DNA of 64,000 bases from Bradyrhizobium sp. CB82 (GTDB lineage: Bacteria > Pseudomonadota > Alphaproteobacteria > Rhizobiales > Xanthobacteraceae), in contig NZ_CP121650.1 in the NCBI RefSeq assembly GCF_029714405.1, positions 4,779,001-4,843,000 of the forward strand, given 5' to 3'. Made by a program: the position numbers and the translations under genes. Below the pieces are notes generated by a model that worked only from the letters and a program-made list of their open reading frames with translations, was not told where the DNA came from and ran no database searches. Of the stretch, positions 7,509-16,998 are shown piece by piece (positions within the stretch are counted from its first letter, which is position 1; each line of letters opens with the position of its first letter).

Positions 7509-8174
7509 ATGTCCGGTTTTGCGACCGCGCGCCAAAAGATGGTCGATGGCCAGGTGCGCACCAGTGACGTCACCGATCGCCGCATCCTCGATGCCATGCT
7601 CACGATTCCCCGCGAGATTTTCGTGCCCGCAAGCCGGCAGGCGCTGGCCTATCTCGACCTTGATCTCGATGTTGCCGAGGGCGGATCGGCCAAGCGCTAT
7701 CTGATCAAGCCGGCGCTAACCGCCAAGTTGCTGCAGGCGGCCGAGATTCGCGAGGCCGATCGTGTCCTGGTGGTCGGCTGCGCCACCGGTTACGTCGCCG
7801 CCCTTGCCGCCAGGCTCGCTGCGCAAGTCACGGCGACCGAAAGCGATTCAGCACTCGCGGCAAAAGCGAAGAGCAATCTAGCCGCCCTGGGATTTGCGAA
7901 TGTGGCGTGCGCAGCGGCGCCCAGCGGGGATGGGCATCCGGCCGCGGCTCCCTACGATGTGATCGTCCTGAATGGGGCGACCGAAGTGACGCCCAGCGCG
8001 CTTTTCGAGCAGCTCAAGGAGGGTGGGCGGCTGGTCGGCGTGTCAGCGGAGACGACGCCACAGCGGGCCATGATCGTGACCCGCGCCCACGGCGAATTCG
8101 GCCACCGGGCGCTGTTCGACGCAGCAGCCCCGGTCCTTCCCGGCCTCGCGCGGTCGCCCGCCTTCGTCTTTTGA
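7509..8174 (+). CDS. pcm: Protein-L-isoaspartate O-methyltransferase family protein
   Basis: 221 residues. The N-terminus (ARQKMVDGQVRTSDVTDRRI) and PREIFVP are typical of the alphaproteobacterial PCMT-like branch. The SAM-binding loop is degenerate, VLVVGCATGYVAA instead of VLEIGTGSGYQ. PCMT enzymes repair isoaspartyl residues in damaged proteins. This branch is found next to tolC in rhizobia, as here (tolC follows), and whether it has the repair activity is unproven. The ATG at 7509 fits the conserved N-terminus; upstream in-frame codons are unlike the family. Confidence 0.85.
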   Translation: MSGFATARQKMVDGQVRTSDVTDRRILDAMLTIPREIFVPASRQALAYLDLDLDVAEGGSAKRYLIKPALTAKLLQAAEIREADRVLVVGCATGYVAALAARLAAQVTATESDSALAAKAKSNLAALGFANVACAAAPSGDGHPAAAPYDVIVLNGATEVTPSALFEQLKEGGRLVGVSAETTPQRAMIVTRAHGEFGHRALFDAAAPVLPGLARSPAFVF

Positions 8175-8208
8175 CGAGGTGGAACCCGGATTTGACGTGG
8201 TGGAACCC
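8171..8208. repeat. Direct repeat with 21-bp period between pcm and tolC
   Basis: TTGACGAGGTGGAACCC (8171-8187) recurs as TTGACGTGGTGGAACCC (8192-8208), 16 of 17 bases identical. The spacing is 21 bp, two helical turns, as in direct-repeat operators. The first copy overlaps the pcm stop codon. An A/T-rich stretch follows (TTAAAAATACC), so this may be the tolC promoter region. The rest of 8209-8393 shows nothing else definite. Confidence 0.45.
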
Positions 8209-8393
8209 CTTAAAAATACCTTTCTAAATCAGAAGTGTGGCAGGGATGCTGCACGTGAAGACTTTCCGCTTCGAGCAACCCGCAGGTAGTTCCGTCGGGC
8301 TTGGCCCCGTCCTATGGTGCGCCGGGGGCAACGACTCTCGGTCACCCGGCTCGCGGGCACGAGCCGGCGATAAGAATGAACGGAATTTCTGGG

Positions 8394-9800
8394 ATGCATG
8401 GGGTGAAGCTCTTCACCGGAGCTGCGGTTTCGGTCCTCTTGATGGCGCTCGCCGGACAGTCGTCTGCCTTGGCGGAGACGATCGAAGGCGCGCTGGTGCG
8501 CGCTTATCAGGACAATCCGCAGCTCAACGCGCAGCGCGCATTTGTCCGCACGACAGACGAAAACGTGCCCCAAGCATTGTCGGGCTATCGGCCCAAAGTC
8601 TCGCTGAGTGCGAGCGTCGGCGTGCAATACTTACACACCGACTCGACGGCGGCCAGTGGTAATGGCCGCGTGATACACCAGATCCTAAGTGGCAATAATG
8701 CACCGCGTGCTGCCGGTCTCACCGTGTCCCAGACGCTGTTCAACGGCAACCAGACAGCTAACCGGACCCGGGCCGCGGAGAATCAGGTTTCCGGCGCTCG
8801 CGAGGGATTGCGCAATATCGAGCAGCAGGTGCTGTTCTTGGCGGCGCAGACCTACATGGACTATCTGCGCGATTCGGCGACGGTCGAGGTCAACAAGAGC
8901 AACGTGCGCGTGCTCGAACAAACGCTGAAGCAAACCCAGGATCGCTTCAACGTCGGCGAAGTCACCCGCACCGACGTGGCGCAGTCGGAAGCCCAACTGG
9001 CTGCGGGGCGAACCCTCGAACAGCAGTCCGAAGCCACGCTGACGGCGACGCGCGCGACCTATCGGCGCGTGATCGGCAACGATCCCGTCAATCTCGCGCC
9101 CGGCTCGCCGGTGGACCGCCTGCTGCCGCGATCGCTGCCAAAAGCGGTTGAGCTCACGCTCATCGAAAACCCGACGGTGACGGCGGCGATGTACGGGATC
9201 GATGTCGCTTTCATGAACCTGAAGGTGAATGAAGGCGCGCTGCTGCCGACGCTCTCGCTCCAAGCCTCGGTCAATCAAGCCTATGAGCAAACTCTGATCA
9301 CTCCAAGCCAGTTCAGCGCTGCCGCCATCGCGCAGGCCTCGATGCCGCTGTATCAAGGCGGCGCCGAATATTCGTTGATCCGGCAGTCCAAGGAGACGTT
9401 GGCGCAGCAGCGCCTCACGCTCGATCAAACGCGCGACCAGGCTCGCTCCGACACCGTATCCGCCTGGGGCCAGCTCGAAGCGTCCAAGGCGCAGGTGCAA
9501 TCGGCGCAGGCCCAGGTGACGGCATCCGAGATCGCGCTGAACGGTGTGCGCGAGGAGGCAAAGGCCGGCCAGCGCACCACGCTCGACGTCCTCAACGCTC
9601 AGCAGGCGCTGGTCAACGCCCGCATCAACCTTGTCAACGCGCAGCACGATCGCGTCGTGAACTCCTATCGCGTTCTCAGCTCGGTCGGCCGCCTGTCGCC
9701 AACCGTGCTCAGCCTGAAGACCAACGTCTACGATCCTAGCGTGCACTACCAGCAGGTGCGCGACAGCTGGGTTGGCGTGCGCACGCCCGACGGACGCTGA
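8394..9800 (+). CDS. tolC: TolC-family type I secretion/efflux outer membrane channel
   Basis: 468 residues with signal peptide (LFTGAAVSVLLMALAGQSSA then LAE). The mature N-terminus ETIEGALVRAYQDNPQLNAQ is characteristic of TolC. Two repeated coiled-coil halves are visible (RVLEQTLKQTQDRFNVGEVT and the later REEAKAGQRTTLDVLNAQQA). It forms a trimeric outer-membrane channel with a periplasmic alpha-barrel serving efflux pumps and type I secretion. An in-frame ATG at 8376 would add six residues; 8394 was preferred because the signal peptide begins there. Operon partners such as an adaptor protein are absent. Confidence 0.9.
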   Translation: MHGVKLFTGAAVSVLLMALAGQSSALAETIEGALVRAYQDNPQLNAQRAFVRTTDENVPQALSGYRPKVSLSASVGVQYLHTDSTAASGNGRVIHQILSGNNAPRAAGLTVSQTLFNGNQTANRTRAAENQVSGAREGLRNIEQQVLFLAAQTYMDYLRDSATVEVNKSNVRVLEQTLKQTQDRFNVGEVTRTDVAQSEAQLAAGRTLEQQSEATLTATRATYRRVIGNDPVNLAPGSPVDRLLPRSLPKAVELTLIENPTVTAAMYGIDVAFMNLKVNEGALLPTLSLQASVNQAYEQTLITPSQFSAAAIAQASMPLYQGGAEYSLIRQSKETLAQQRLTLDQTRDQARSDTVSAWGQLEASKAQVQSAQAQVTASEIALNGVREEAKAGQRTTLDVLNAQQALVNARINLVNAQHDRVVNSYRVLSSVGRLSPTVLSLKTNVYDPSVHYQQVRDSWVGVRTPDGR

Positions 9801-9815
9801 TCTCACCGACTAGGC

Positions 9816-9946
9816 TAGAGCATGATCCGGAAAAGTGTGAAGCGGTTTTCCCTCGCGACAAACGCGGAACGCGTTTGCGCGGAGATCATGCTCAAACAAC
9901 AACCTAAAGCGCGATGACGATTCATTCCAATCTCATCGCGCTTTAG
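9816..9946. repeat. Dispersed multi-hairpin intergenic repeat, copy A
   Basis: It has nested palindromes: GAGCATGATC ... GATCATGCTC (9818-9889), an inner GGAAAA ... TTTTCC, AAACGCG-GAA-CGCGTTT, then TAAAGCGCGATGA ... TCATCGCGCTTTA (9905-9945). The first about 107 bp recur at 33732-33838 with two mismatches. It follows the tolC stop by 15 bp and may fold in the transcript end. Confidence 0.85.
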
Positions 9947-10056
9947 GTCGGCGTCGCCTCATGGCGATGTCGACCTGCGGTTTGCTTGCAATCATCAAAT
10001 GCCCTGACATAGCCTTTCACTGAGGTGAGGACGCGATTCGCGTTCCCCTCATATTG

Positions 10057-10084
10057 TTTGCGTACGGTTTTGTTTTGCGTACGG
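10057..10084. promoter_or_regulatory. Direct repeat TTTGCGTACGG upstream of popZ
   Basis: Two exact 11-bp copies (10057-10067 and 10074-10084) stand 17 bp apart, each with a CGTACG core, in the 313-bp gap before popZ. Three GANTC (CcrM-type) sites also lie in the gap at 10035, 10122 and 10251. Both could bear on cell-cycle control, but this is inference. Nothing else was seen in 9947-10259. Confidence 0.35.
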
Positions 10085-10259
10085 CTTCGGCGACGTGGGC
10101 AGGGGCGCACCGCCGCGCGATGAGTCGCAATCGCCTTGACCTGGGGACAAGTCAGGCTGTCGCGGCGAAATTGTCGAACCACCCGTTCGGAACCGGCCAA
10201 TCCTGTCGTGCTTGGTGTAAAACAACGCATGCGAGGGCGTTGATGATGTGGAGTCGGAG

Positions 10260-11021
10260 ATGACGCAGCCTGCAAAGGTCCAAGAACCCTCGATGGAGGA
10301 GATTCTGGCCTCGATCCGGCGCATCATTGCCGACGATGAGGCCAAGCCGCCGCCGGCCGAGAAGGCCGCCGAACCTGCCAAGCCCACAGCCGCCCCGGCG
10401 CCCAAGCCGGCCGCGATGAATGACATTCCGCCGTCCAAGATCGCGCCGGCCAAGCCTGCCGCCGAAAAACCTGCTGTGCCGCCACCGCCCGCAAAGCCTG
10501 CGGCTCCGCCGCCGCCAGCGCCGGCCGCGAGCAACAACCAGGACGATATCGACGCGCTGCTGGCGGGGCTGGACGAGGCGACCCCCGCGCCCGAGATGCG
10601 GGCACCGGAACCCGAGCCCGACGTGCTCGAACTGACCGACGAGATGGCGGTGGAAACGCCTGCGCCGCCACCACCCAGCTTTCGCAAGGTCGACCCGGGC
10701 GACGATGTCGAATTCGCCGAAGCCGCGGCGCCGCCGTCCCGCCCGGCTCCTCCACCACCATCCTACCAACCGGTCGATTTCGACGCGCCACCGCTGCCGC
10801 CGCAGCAGCCGATCTTGGCGCAGACAACGGTCTCGGCCGTCGAATCCGCCTTCAATTCCCTGGCCCATACCGTTCTGAGCTCGAATGCGCGGACGCTGGA
10901 GGATCTGGTCAGGGAGATGCTGCGGCCGATGCTGAAATCCTGGCTCGACGACAACCTTCCGGGCCTCGTTGAACGCATCGTGAAGGCGGAAATCGAGCGG
11001 GTCTCGCGCGGCGGCCGGTAA
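10260..11021 (+). CDS. popZ: PopZ-type cell pole organising protein (DUF2497)
   Basis: 253 residues. The N-terminal family helix SMEEILASIRRIIADDE is at residues 10-26. A long disordered Pro/Ala/Glu-rich linker (about 27-170) follows, then conserved C-terminal helices with SNARTLEDLVREMLRPMLKS and WLDDNLPGLVERIVKAEIERV. PopZ self-assembles at the cell pole and tethers the origin-bound ParB complex and cell-cycle regulators. The ATG at 10260 begins the conserved segment; a GTG 12 bp upstream is also in frame. It is followed by valS on the same strand after 137 bp. Confidence 0.9.
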   Translation: MTQPAKVQEPSMEEILASIRRIIADDEAKPPPAEKAAEPAKPTAAPAPKPAAMNDIPPSKIAPAKPAAEKPAVPPPPAKPAAPPPPAPAASNNQDDIDALLAGLDEATPAPEMRAPEPEPDVLELTDEMAVETPAPPPPSFRKVDPGDDVEFAEAAAPPSRPAPPPPSYQPVDFDAPPLPPQQPILAQTTVSAVESAFNSLAHTVLSSNARTLEDLVREMLRPMLKSWLDDNLPGLVERIVKAEIERVSRGGR

Positions 11022-11158
11022 GTCCGGGCCGTGCAGTCCTGATAACGCCCTGCTTTCGGCCTGCGGACCGGGCCGGAAGGCCGCGTTGCCGTCGGGCTTT
11101 CCCTTGACATAGACCTTTCCGTTGACTTGACCCCCGCGCACGGCTTTTTAGCAGCCCC

Positions 11159-14032
11159 ATGATCGAGAAAAACTACCAGCCCGCCGATATCGAAACCCGC
11201 ATGTCCGTCGTCTGGGAGGACAGTCTTGCCTTCAAGGCAGGCCGACCCGACCGGCGCGACGCCACCCCCTTCACCATCGTGATCCCGCCGCCGAACGTGA
11301 CGGGCTCGCTGCACATGGGCCACGCGCTCAACAACACGCTTCAGGACGTGCTGTGCCGCTTCGAACGCATGCGCGGCCGCGACGTGCTGTGGCAGCCTGG
11401 TACCGACCACGCCGGTATCGCAACCCAGATGGTGGTCGAGCGGCAGCTGATGGAGCGTCAGCAGCCCAGCCGCCGCGAGATGGGCCGCGAGAAATTCCTG
11501 GAGCGGGTCTGGGAGTGGAAGGCCGAGAGCGGCGACACCATCATCAACCAGCTCAAGCGCCTCGGCGCCTCCTGCGACTGGTCGCGCGAGCGCTTCACCA
11601 TGGACGAGGGCCTGTCGAAGGCCGTCATCAAGGTGTTCGTCGAGTTGCACCGCGATGGCCTGATCTACAAGGACAAGCGGCTGGTCAATTGGGACCCGAA
11701 ACTGCTCACCGCGATATCCGATCTCGAGGTGCAGCAGGTCGAGGTCAAGGGCAGCCTCTGGTATCTGCGCTATCCGATCGAGGGCAAGAGCTTCAGCCCG
11801 GACGATCCCGCGAGCTTCATCGTCGTCGCGACGACGCGGCCCGAGACCATGTTGGGCGACACCGGTGTTGCCGTGCATCCAGAGGACGAGCGCTACCAGA
11901 AGCTCGTCGGCAAGCACGTGATCCTGCCGCTCGTCGGCCGCAAGGTGAAGATCGTCGCCGACGACTACTCCGACCCCGAAAAGGGCTCGGGCGCGGTGAA
12001 GGTGACGCCGGCGCACGACTTCAACGACTTCGAGGTCGGCAAGCGCCATGGCCTGCGCCAGATCAGCGTGCTCGACAAGGAGGGCTGCCTCGACCTCGTC
12101 GACAATGAGGATTACCTGCGCGACCTGCCGGAGGGTGCCTCGCAATTCGCCGAGGAATTCCACAACGTCGAGCGCTTCGCGGCGCGCAAGCGCATCGTCG
12201 AGCGGCTGGAGGCATTCGGCTTCATCGAGCGCATCGAGCCGCACACCCATATGGTGCCGCATGGCGACCGCTCCGGCGTCGTGATCGAGCCCTTCCTCAC
12301 CGACCAGTGGTACGTCGACGCCAAGACGCTGGCCAAGCCCGCCATTGCGGCGGTGCGGAGCGGCGAGACCGCGTTCGTGCCGAAGAACTGGGAAAAGACC
12401 TATTTCGAGTGGATGGAGAACATCCAGCCCTGGTGCATCTCGCGTCAGCTCTGGTGGGGCCATCAGATCCCGGCCTGGTACGGGCCGGACGGCAAGGTGT
12501 TCGTCGCCGAGACCGAGGAGGAGGCCGTCAGCCACGCGCTCGGCTACTACGTCGAGCAGGAGGTCATCACGCCGGAGCAGGGACATGAGATGGCGCTCGA
12601 CCGCAACAAGCGCGAGGGCTTCATCTCCCGCGACGAGGACGTGCTCGACACCTGGTTCTCCTCCGCGCTCTGGCCGTTCTCCACCCTCGGCTGGCCCGAC
12701 GATACGCCGGAGGTGAAGCGCTACTACCCGACCGACGTGCTGGTCACCGGCTTCGACATTATCTTCTTCTGGGTCGCCCGGATGATGATGATGGGGCTGC
12801 ACTTCATGAAGGAGGTGCCGTTCTCGACCGTCTACATCCACGCCCTCGTCCGTGACGAGAGGGGCGCCAAGATGTCGAAGTCGAAGGGCAACGTCATCGA
12901 TCCCCTGCACCTGATCGACGAATACGGCGCCGACGCGCTGCGCTTCACGCTGGCCGCGATGGCGGCACAAGGGCGCGACATCAAGCTCGCCACCAGCCGC
13001 GTCGAGGGCTATCGCAATTTCGCAACAAAGCTCTGGAATGCCTGCCGTTTCGCGGAAATGAACCATTGCCTCGTGCCGGAAGGTTTTGAGCCTGCGAAAG
13101 CGACGCAGACGCTGAACCGCTGGATTGCACACGAGACCGCGCACACCACCCGCGAGGTGACGGAAGCGATCGAAGCCTACCGGTTCAACGATGCAGCGGG
13201 CGCGATCTACCGCTTCGTTTGGAACGTCTATTGCGACTGGTATGTCGAGCTCGCAAAGCCCGTGCTGCTTGGTCCGGACGGTCCGGCCAAGGCCGAGACC
13301 CGCGCCATGGTCGCCTGGGCGCGGGACGAGATCCTCAAGCTGCTGCATCCCTTCATGCCCTTCATCACCGAGGAGCTGTGGGAGGTGACGGCCAAGCGCG
13401 AGGGACTGCTCACGCTGGCGCCCTGGCCGCTGAAGCCCGCCGAGCCGACGGCGGAAGAACTCGCGATGGTTGCGGCATCGATGCCGAATGACGGGGCCTT
13501 CATCTCCCCGATGGTGCTGCCGATCTTCGACCATGCCGACTTCACCGATCCTGCGGCGGAAGCCGAGATTGGCTGGGTGATCGATCTGGTGACGCAGATC
13601 CGTTCGGTACGTGCCGAGATGAACATTCCGCCGGCAACGCTGACCGCGCTGGTGCTGGCCGGCGCCTCCGCGGAGACCAGGGAGCGCGCGTCGCGCTGGG
13701 CCGATGTCATCAAGCGCATGGCACGGCTCTCGGACATCTCCTTCGCCGATCGCCCGCCCGACGGCGCCGTCCAGATCCTGGTGCGCGGCGAGGTCGCAGC
13801 GCTGCCGCTGAAGGGCGTGGTCGATCTCGCAGCCGAGCGCGTACGTCTCGACAAGGAGATCGCCAAGGCCGATGCCGACGTCAAGCGCGCCGAGGCCAAG
13901 CTGGCGAACGAGAAATTCGTCGCCAATGCGGCCGAAGAGGTCGTCGAGGAGGAGCGCGAAAAGCGCGAGGCCGCGCTGGCGCGAAAAGCCAAGCTGCTCG
14001 AAGCGGTGGAGCGGTTGAAGCAGGTCTCGTAG
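11159..14032 (+). CDS. valS: Valyl-tRNA synthetase
   Basis: 957 residues, a normal length for bacterial ValRS. The HIGH motif is at residues 52-55 ([15 protein letters not shown]) and KMSKS at 571-575 ([14 protein letters not shown]). The editing domain ([19 protein letters not shown]), the anticodon-binding region and the C-terminal coiled-coil arm (after about residue 885, [20 protein letters not shown]) are all present. It charges tRNA-Val with ATP and removes mischarged threonine. The intergenic region before it contains TTGACA-like boxes, but no convincing -10 was found. It converges on the glycosylase gene with 5 bp between the stops. Confidence 0.98.
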   Translation: MIEKNYQPADIETRMSVVWEDSLAFKAGRPDRRDATPFTIVIPPPNVTGSLHMGHALNNTLQDVLCRFERMRGRDVLWQPGTDHAGIATQMVVERQLMERQQPSRREMGREKFLERVWEWKAESGDTIINQLKRLGASCDWSRERFTMDEGLSKAVIKVFVELHRDGLIYKDKRLVNWDPKLLTAISDLEVQQVEVKGSLWYLRYPIEGKSFSPDDPASFIVVATTRPETMLGDTGVAVHPEDERYQKLVGKHVILPLVGRKVKIVADDYSDPEKGSGAVKVTPAHDFNDFEVGKRHGLRQISVLDKEGCLDLVDNEDYLRDLPEGASQFAEEFHNVERFAARKRIVERLEAFGFIERIEPHTHMVPHGDRSGVVIEPFLTDQWYVDAKTLAKPAIAAVRSGETAFVPKNWEKTYFEWMENIQPWCISRQLWWGHQIPAWYGPDGKVFVAETEEEAVSHALGYYVEQEVITPEQGHEMALDRNKREGFISRDEDVLDTWFSSALWPFSTLGWPDDTPEVKRYYPTDVLVTGFDIIFFWVARMMMMGLHFMKEVPFSTVYIHALVRDERGAKMSKSKGNVIDPLHLIDEYGADALRFTLAAMAAQGRDIKLATSRVEGYRNFATKLWNACRFAEMNHCLVPEGFEPAKATQTLNRWIAHETAHTTREVTEAIEAYRFNDAAGAIYRFVWNVYCDWYVELAKPVLLGPDGPAKAETRAMVAWARDEILKLLHPFMPFITEELWEVTAKREGLLTLAPWPLKPAEPTAEELAMVAASMPNDGAFISPMVLPIFDHADFTDPAAEAEIGWVIDLVTQIRSVRAEMNIPPATLTALVLAGASAETRERASRWADVIKRMARLSDISFADRPPDGAVQILVRGEVAALPLKGVVDLAAERVRLDKEIAKADADVKRAEAKLANEKFVANAAEEVVEEEREKREAALARKAKLLEAVERLKQVS

Positions 14033-14037
14033 GCCGC

Positions 14038-14658
14038 TCAGTCGCTACGCGGAAACGGCTTGCTTAGGAATTTCGAGCCCTTGACGCCGTAGCGCCAGGG
14101 CAGCTCGACCGCCTTGGTGAGGCCGATCCGGATGCCGGTCGTGACCTCCATGTCGCCGGTGCGCGCATGCAATGCGATCGGCGGGCGATCGACGGGCAGG
14201 GCGTTGTGCGCAATCGTGATGCCGAGCGCCTCCGTCAGCTTGCCCGGGCCGGAGCACAGTGTATGCACGTCGATGAGATGCCGGCGTCGGCGCATCGAGG
14301 CAAGCCCATGCGTCGGCTCGAGCGCACGGATCAGGACGGCGCTGGCCGAGCCTTTCTCCTCGCAGACGAAATTCACGCACCAATGGATGCCGTAGGAGCG
14401 GTAGACATAGGCAAAGCCGGGCGGGCCGAACATCACCTGGTTCCGTGGCGTCGGTCCGCGGTAGGAATGCGCAGCCGGATCGGTATGATGATAGGCCTCG
14501 ACCTCGACGATGATCCCGCCGACGCCGTCAACCAGCAGCGTCGCGCCGATCAGGTCGGGGGCGACCTCGTGGACGCTGCGCGCGAAGAAGCCACGCTTCA
14601 GCGTCTTGCCCAAAGGGGGGCTCAGGCCGGGCCTGGAGGGCTTCGATTTTGGAGCCAT
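14038..14658 (-). CDS. DNA-3-methyladenine glycosylase (AAG/MPG family)
   Basis: 206 residues. Family landmarks are [17 protein letters not shown], the catalytic region [20 protein letters not shown] with the active-site glutamate, [14 protein letters not shown] and [14 protein letters not shown]. The enzyme flips out alkylated or deaminated purines and cleaves the glycosylic bond to begin base-excision repair. It is a single gene on the minus strand, convergent with valS and divergent from lipA. Length and motifs agree with bacterial Mpg proteins. Confidence 0.95.
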   Translation of the reverse strand: MAPKSKPSRPGLSPPLGKTLKRGFFARSVHEVAPDLIGATLLVDGVGGIIVEVEAYHHTDPAAHSYRGPTPRNQVMFGPPGFAYVYRSYGIHWCVNFVCEEKGSASAVLIRALEPTHGLASMRRRRHLIDVHTLCSGPGKLTEALGITIAHNALPVDRPPIALHARTGDMEVTTGIRIGLTKAVELPWRYGVKGSKFLSKPFPRSD

Positions 14659-14788
14659 TCGAGGTGAGAATCGCTAGATGACAGAGCAGGATATTGCCCA
14701 TATCTGCCATGTTCCCTGAAGCGGCGCGAGCCGGGTTGCAGCTAACAGCGATACCGATTAGGTAGGACCAGAACAGACCGGACACCCC

Positions 14789-15745
14789 ATGGTCGTTATT
14801 GTCGATACCATCACGAACCCGCTGCGCCCGCGTCACCCGGAGAAAGTGAACCGGCCGGATGCCGCCTCGCCGCCGAAACCGGACTGGATCCGCGTGCGCG
14901 CGCCCAGCACCCGCAGCTATGCCGACACCCGCAACATCGTGCGGGCGAACGGCCTGCACACGGTGTGCGAGGAGGCGGGCTGCCCGAACATCGGCGAGTG
15001 CTGGGACAAGAAGCACGCCACTTTCATGATCATGGGCGACACCTGCACCCGCGCGTGCGCCTTCTGCAACGTCAAGACCGGCCTGCCCAATGCGCTCGAT
15101 GCGGCCGAGCCGGAACATGTGGCCGAGGCCACGGCCAAGCTGGGGCTCGCCCATGTCGTGATCACCTCGGTCGATCGCGACGATCTCGCCGATGGCGGCG
15201 CCGAGCATTTCGCCAGGACGATCCGCGCGATCCGCGCCGCCTGTCCCTCGACCACGATCGAGATCCTGACGCCCGATTTCCTGCGCAAAGAGGGGGCGCT
15301 CGAGGTGGTGGCAGCGGCCAAGCCCGACGTCTTCAACCACAACCTCGAAACCGTGCCGTCGCGTTACCTGACGGTGCGGCCCGGCGCGCGCTATTTCCAT
15401 TCGATCAGGCTGTTGCAGCGGGTCAAGGAGATCGATCCCGCCATCTTCACCAAGTCCGGCATCATGGTCGGCCTCGGCGAGGAGCGCCACGAGGTGCTCC
15501 AGGTGATGGACGATCTGCGCTCGGCCGAGGTCGACTTCCTGACCGTCGGCCAGTACCTCCAGCCGACCCGCAAGCACCACGCCGTGATGCGCTATGTGCC
15601 GCCGGCTGAGTTCTCCTCGTATGAAAAGGTCGCTTACACCAAGGGCTTTTTGATGGTGTCGGCGAGCCCGCTGACCCGCTCGTCGCATCACGCCGGCGAT
15701 GATTTCGCGAGACTGAAGGCCGCGCGGGCAGCGACCGCCCGCTGA
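14789..15745 (+). CDS. lipA: Lipoyl synthase
   Basis: 318 residues. Both iron-sulphur cluster motifs are present: the auxiliary [12 protein letters not shown] (C-x4-C-x5-C) and the radical-[11 protein letters not shown] (C-x3-C-x2-C). The C-terminal RSSHHA stands in place of the usual RSSYHA, whose serine binds the auxiliary cluster. The enzyme inserts two sulphurs into protein-bound octanoyl chains to make lipoate for pyruvate and 2-oxoglutarate dehydrogenases. It is followed 6 bp later by the COQ10-type gene, so the two are probably cotranscribed. Confidence 0.98.
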   Translation: MVVIVDTITNPLRPRHPEKVNRPDAASPPKPDWIRVRAPSTRSYADTRNIVRANGLHTVCEEAGCPNIGECWDKKHATFMIMGDTCTRACAFCNVKTGLPNALDAAEPEHVAEATAKLGLAHVVITSVDRDDLADGGAEHFARTIRAIRAACPSTTIEILTPDFLRKEGALEVVAAAKPDVFNHNLETVPSRYLTVRPGARYFHSIRLLQRVKEIDPAIFTKSGIMVGLGEERHEVLQVMDDLRSAEVDFLTVGQYLQPTRKHHAVMRYVPPAEFSSYEKVAYTKGFLMVSASPLTRSSHHAGDDFARLKAARAATAR

Positions 15746-15751
15746 AGTCCT

Positions 15752-16222
15752 ATGCATCGAGTTTCGAGCAAGCACCGGGTCAACCACAGCGCGCCAGAGA
15801 TGTTTGATCTGGTGGCCGACGTCGAGCGCTATCCCGAATTCGTGCCGTTGTGCAGCGCCTTGAAGGTGCGGCAACGGATTGCAAAACCCGACGGCACCGA
15901 GGTGCTGGTCGCCGACATGACGGTGTCGTTCAAGCTGGTCAAGGAATCCTTCACGAGCCGGGTGACGCTCGACCGGGCCAATCTGAAAATCCTCGTCGAA
16001 TATCTTCAAGGGCCGTTCAGGAACCTGGAAAACCGCTGGACCTTCGAGCCGAAGGGCGAGGCCAACTGCGATGTCGGTTTCTTCCTCGCCTACGAATTCA
16101 AGAGCCGCATGCTCGCGATGCTGATGGGCTCGATGTTCGACGCCGCGTTTGCGCGCTTTTCCGCCGCGTTCGAGAAGCGGGCGGACGCGGTCTACGGTCG
16201 GCCGAAGCTCGCGTCGTCATAG
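15752..16222 (+). CDS. COQ10/RatA-type START-domain protein, probable coenzyme Q chaperone
   Basis: 156 residues with the polyketide-cyclase/START fold signature: APEMFDLVADVERYPEFVPLC near the start, then VADMTVSFKLVKESFTSRV and WTFEPKGEANCDVGFFLAYE. Family members bind ubiquinone (yeast COQ10). E. coli RatA has been described as a ribosome-association toxin, but no antitoxin partner is seen here. The lipA-COQ10 adjacency is common in alphaproteobacteria and favours the quinone-lipid role. Confidence 0.85.
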   Translation: MHRVSSKHRVNHSAPEMFDLVADVERYPEFVPLCSALKVRQRIAKPDGTEVLVADMTVSFKLVKESFTSRVTLDRANLKILVEYLQGPFRNLENRWTFEPKGEANCDVGFFLAYEFKSRMLAMLMGSMFDAAFARFSAAFEKRADAVYGRPKLASS

Positions 16223-16252
16223 CCGTTACGGCCAGGTGCGCGCGTGCCGCAC

Positions 16253-16294
16253 CGTCATTGCGAGGAGCGCTTGCGACGAAGCAATCCAGACTGG
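16253..16294. repeat. Dispersed intergenic repeat (CGTCATTGCGAGGAGCG type)
   Basis: CGTCATTGCGAGGAGCGCTT followed by GCGACGAAGCAATCCAGACTGG is the well-known rhizobial intergenic repeat type. It lies in the 170-bp gap between the COQ10 and PncC genes. Confidence 0.6.
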
Positions 16295-16392
16295 ATCCGC
16301 GGAGGCGGTTGCGCCGCGCTTCTTGCGTACAAAACGCGGGCGATTTGGACAAAAGTTCGAGATTTGAACGATGTTCGATCGGACAGCCGCCG

Positions 16393-16995
16393 TCATCCCC
16401 GCGGCGGCCTGCGCCGCTTCACTGCCCTCCGGCGCGGCGAGCGGGCGACGCGGGAACGCAGGCGGCTCGCCGCCTCGCGGCGCGGCTTTGCGGTAGCTTG
16501 CGGGCCGCGGGCGAGGTCCATCAGCATGCGCAGCGCCTCGACCACCGAGCGCTGCCGCACGGCGCTCCGGCCGATCGCGCCAAAACGGTGCTCGCGGTGG
16601 ATGATGCGGCCGTCGCGTGCGGCTGCAGCGAAGTGGACGAGCCCCACCGGCTTGCCGGGCGTGGCGCCGCCGGGGCCGGCGATGCCGGTGATGGAGACCG
16701 CGAGATCGACGCCGGCGCGCTCGAGCGCACCGACCGCCATCGCGGTCGCGGTCTCCTTGCTGACAGCGCCGAAGTTCAGCAGCGTGCTCGCCTCGACGCC
16801 GAGCATTGTGCGCTTGGCGTCATTGGAATAGGTGACGAAGCCGCGATCGATCACGTCGGAGGAGCCGGGGATGTCCGTCAGCGCGCCAGCCACAAGGCCG
16901 CCGGTGCAGGACTCGGCGGTCGCGATCGTCAGCTTGCGCATCCGGCACAAATCGAGCAGCGAGCGGGAGAGGGCGCGTGCGTCGCTGCCGCCCAT
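16393..16995 (-). CDS. pncC: CinA C-terminal-domain protein, nicotinamide-nucleotide amidase
   Basis: 200 residues. The family core is complete: TIATAESCTGGLVAGALTDI with the catalytic serine region, FVTYSNDAKRTMLGV, and VSITGIAGPGGATPGKPVGL. It hydrolyses NMN to nicotinate mononucleotide and ammonia in pyridine-nucleotide recycling. Only the amidase domain is present, as in PncC, without the N-terminal CinA domain. The last about 35 residues are unusually arginine-rich (ARSPRRRAVKRRRPPRG) and look like an unstructured nucleic-acid-binding tail. It lies 3 bp after ispDF, so they form an operon. Confidence 0.9.
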   Translation of the reverse strand: MGGSDARALSRSLLDLCRMRKLTIATAESCTGGLVAGALTDIPGSSDVIDRGFVTYSNDAKRTMLGVEASTLLNFGAVSKETATAMAVGALERAGVDLAVSITGIAGPGGATPGKPVGLVHFAAAARDGRIIHREHRFGAIGRSAVRQRSVVEALRMLMDLARGPQATAKPRREAASRLRSRVARSPRRRAVKRRRPPRG

Positions 16996-16998
16996 GGC

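Noticed and set aside
8171..8225. EcfG-type stress promoter from the GGAAC boxes before tolC
   Set aside because: No CGTT -10 element at the required 16-18 bp from either GGAAC.
10763..13534. A 923-codon open frame on the minus strand, opposite valS
   Set aside because: Its translation is His/Arg/Leu/Val-rich without any domain, and valS on the other strand is certain. Long antisense frames are a by-product of high third-position GC.
14528..16009. A 493-codon minus-strand frame opposite lipA
   Set aside because: Overlaps two well-supported genes in antisense and shows no domain.
15752..16222. RatA toxin of a toxin-antitoxin pair
   Set aside because: No antitoxin partner; the lipA neighbour and family distribution favour the COQ10-like role.
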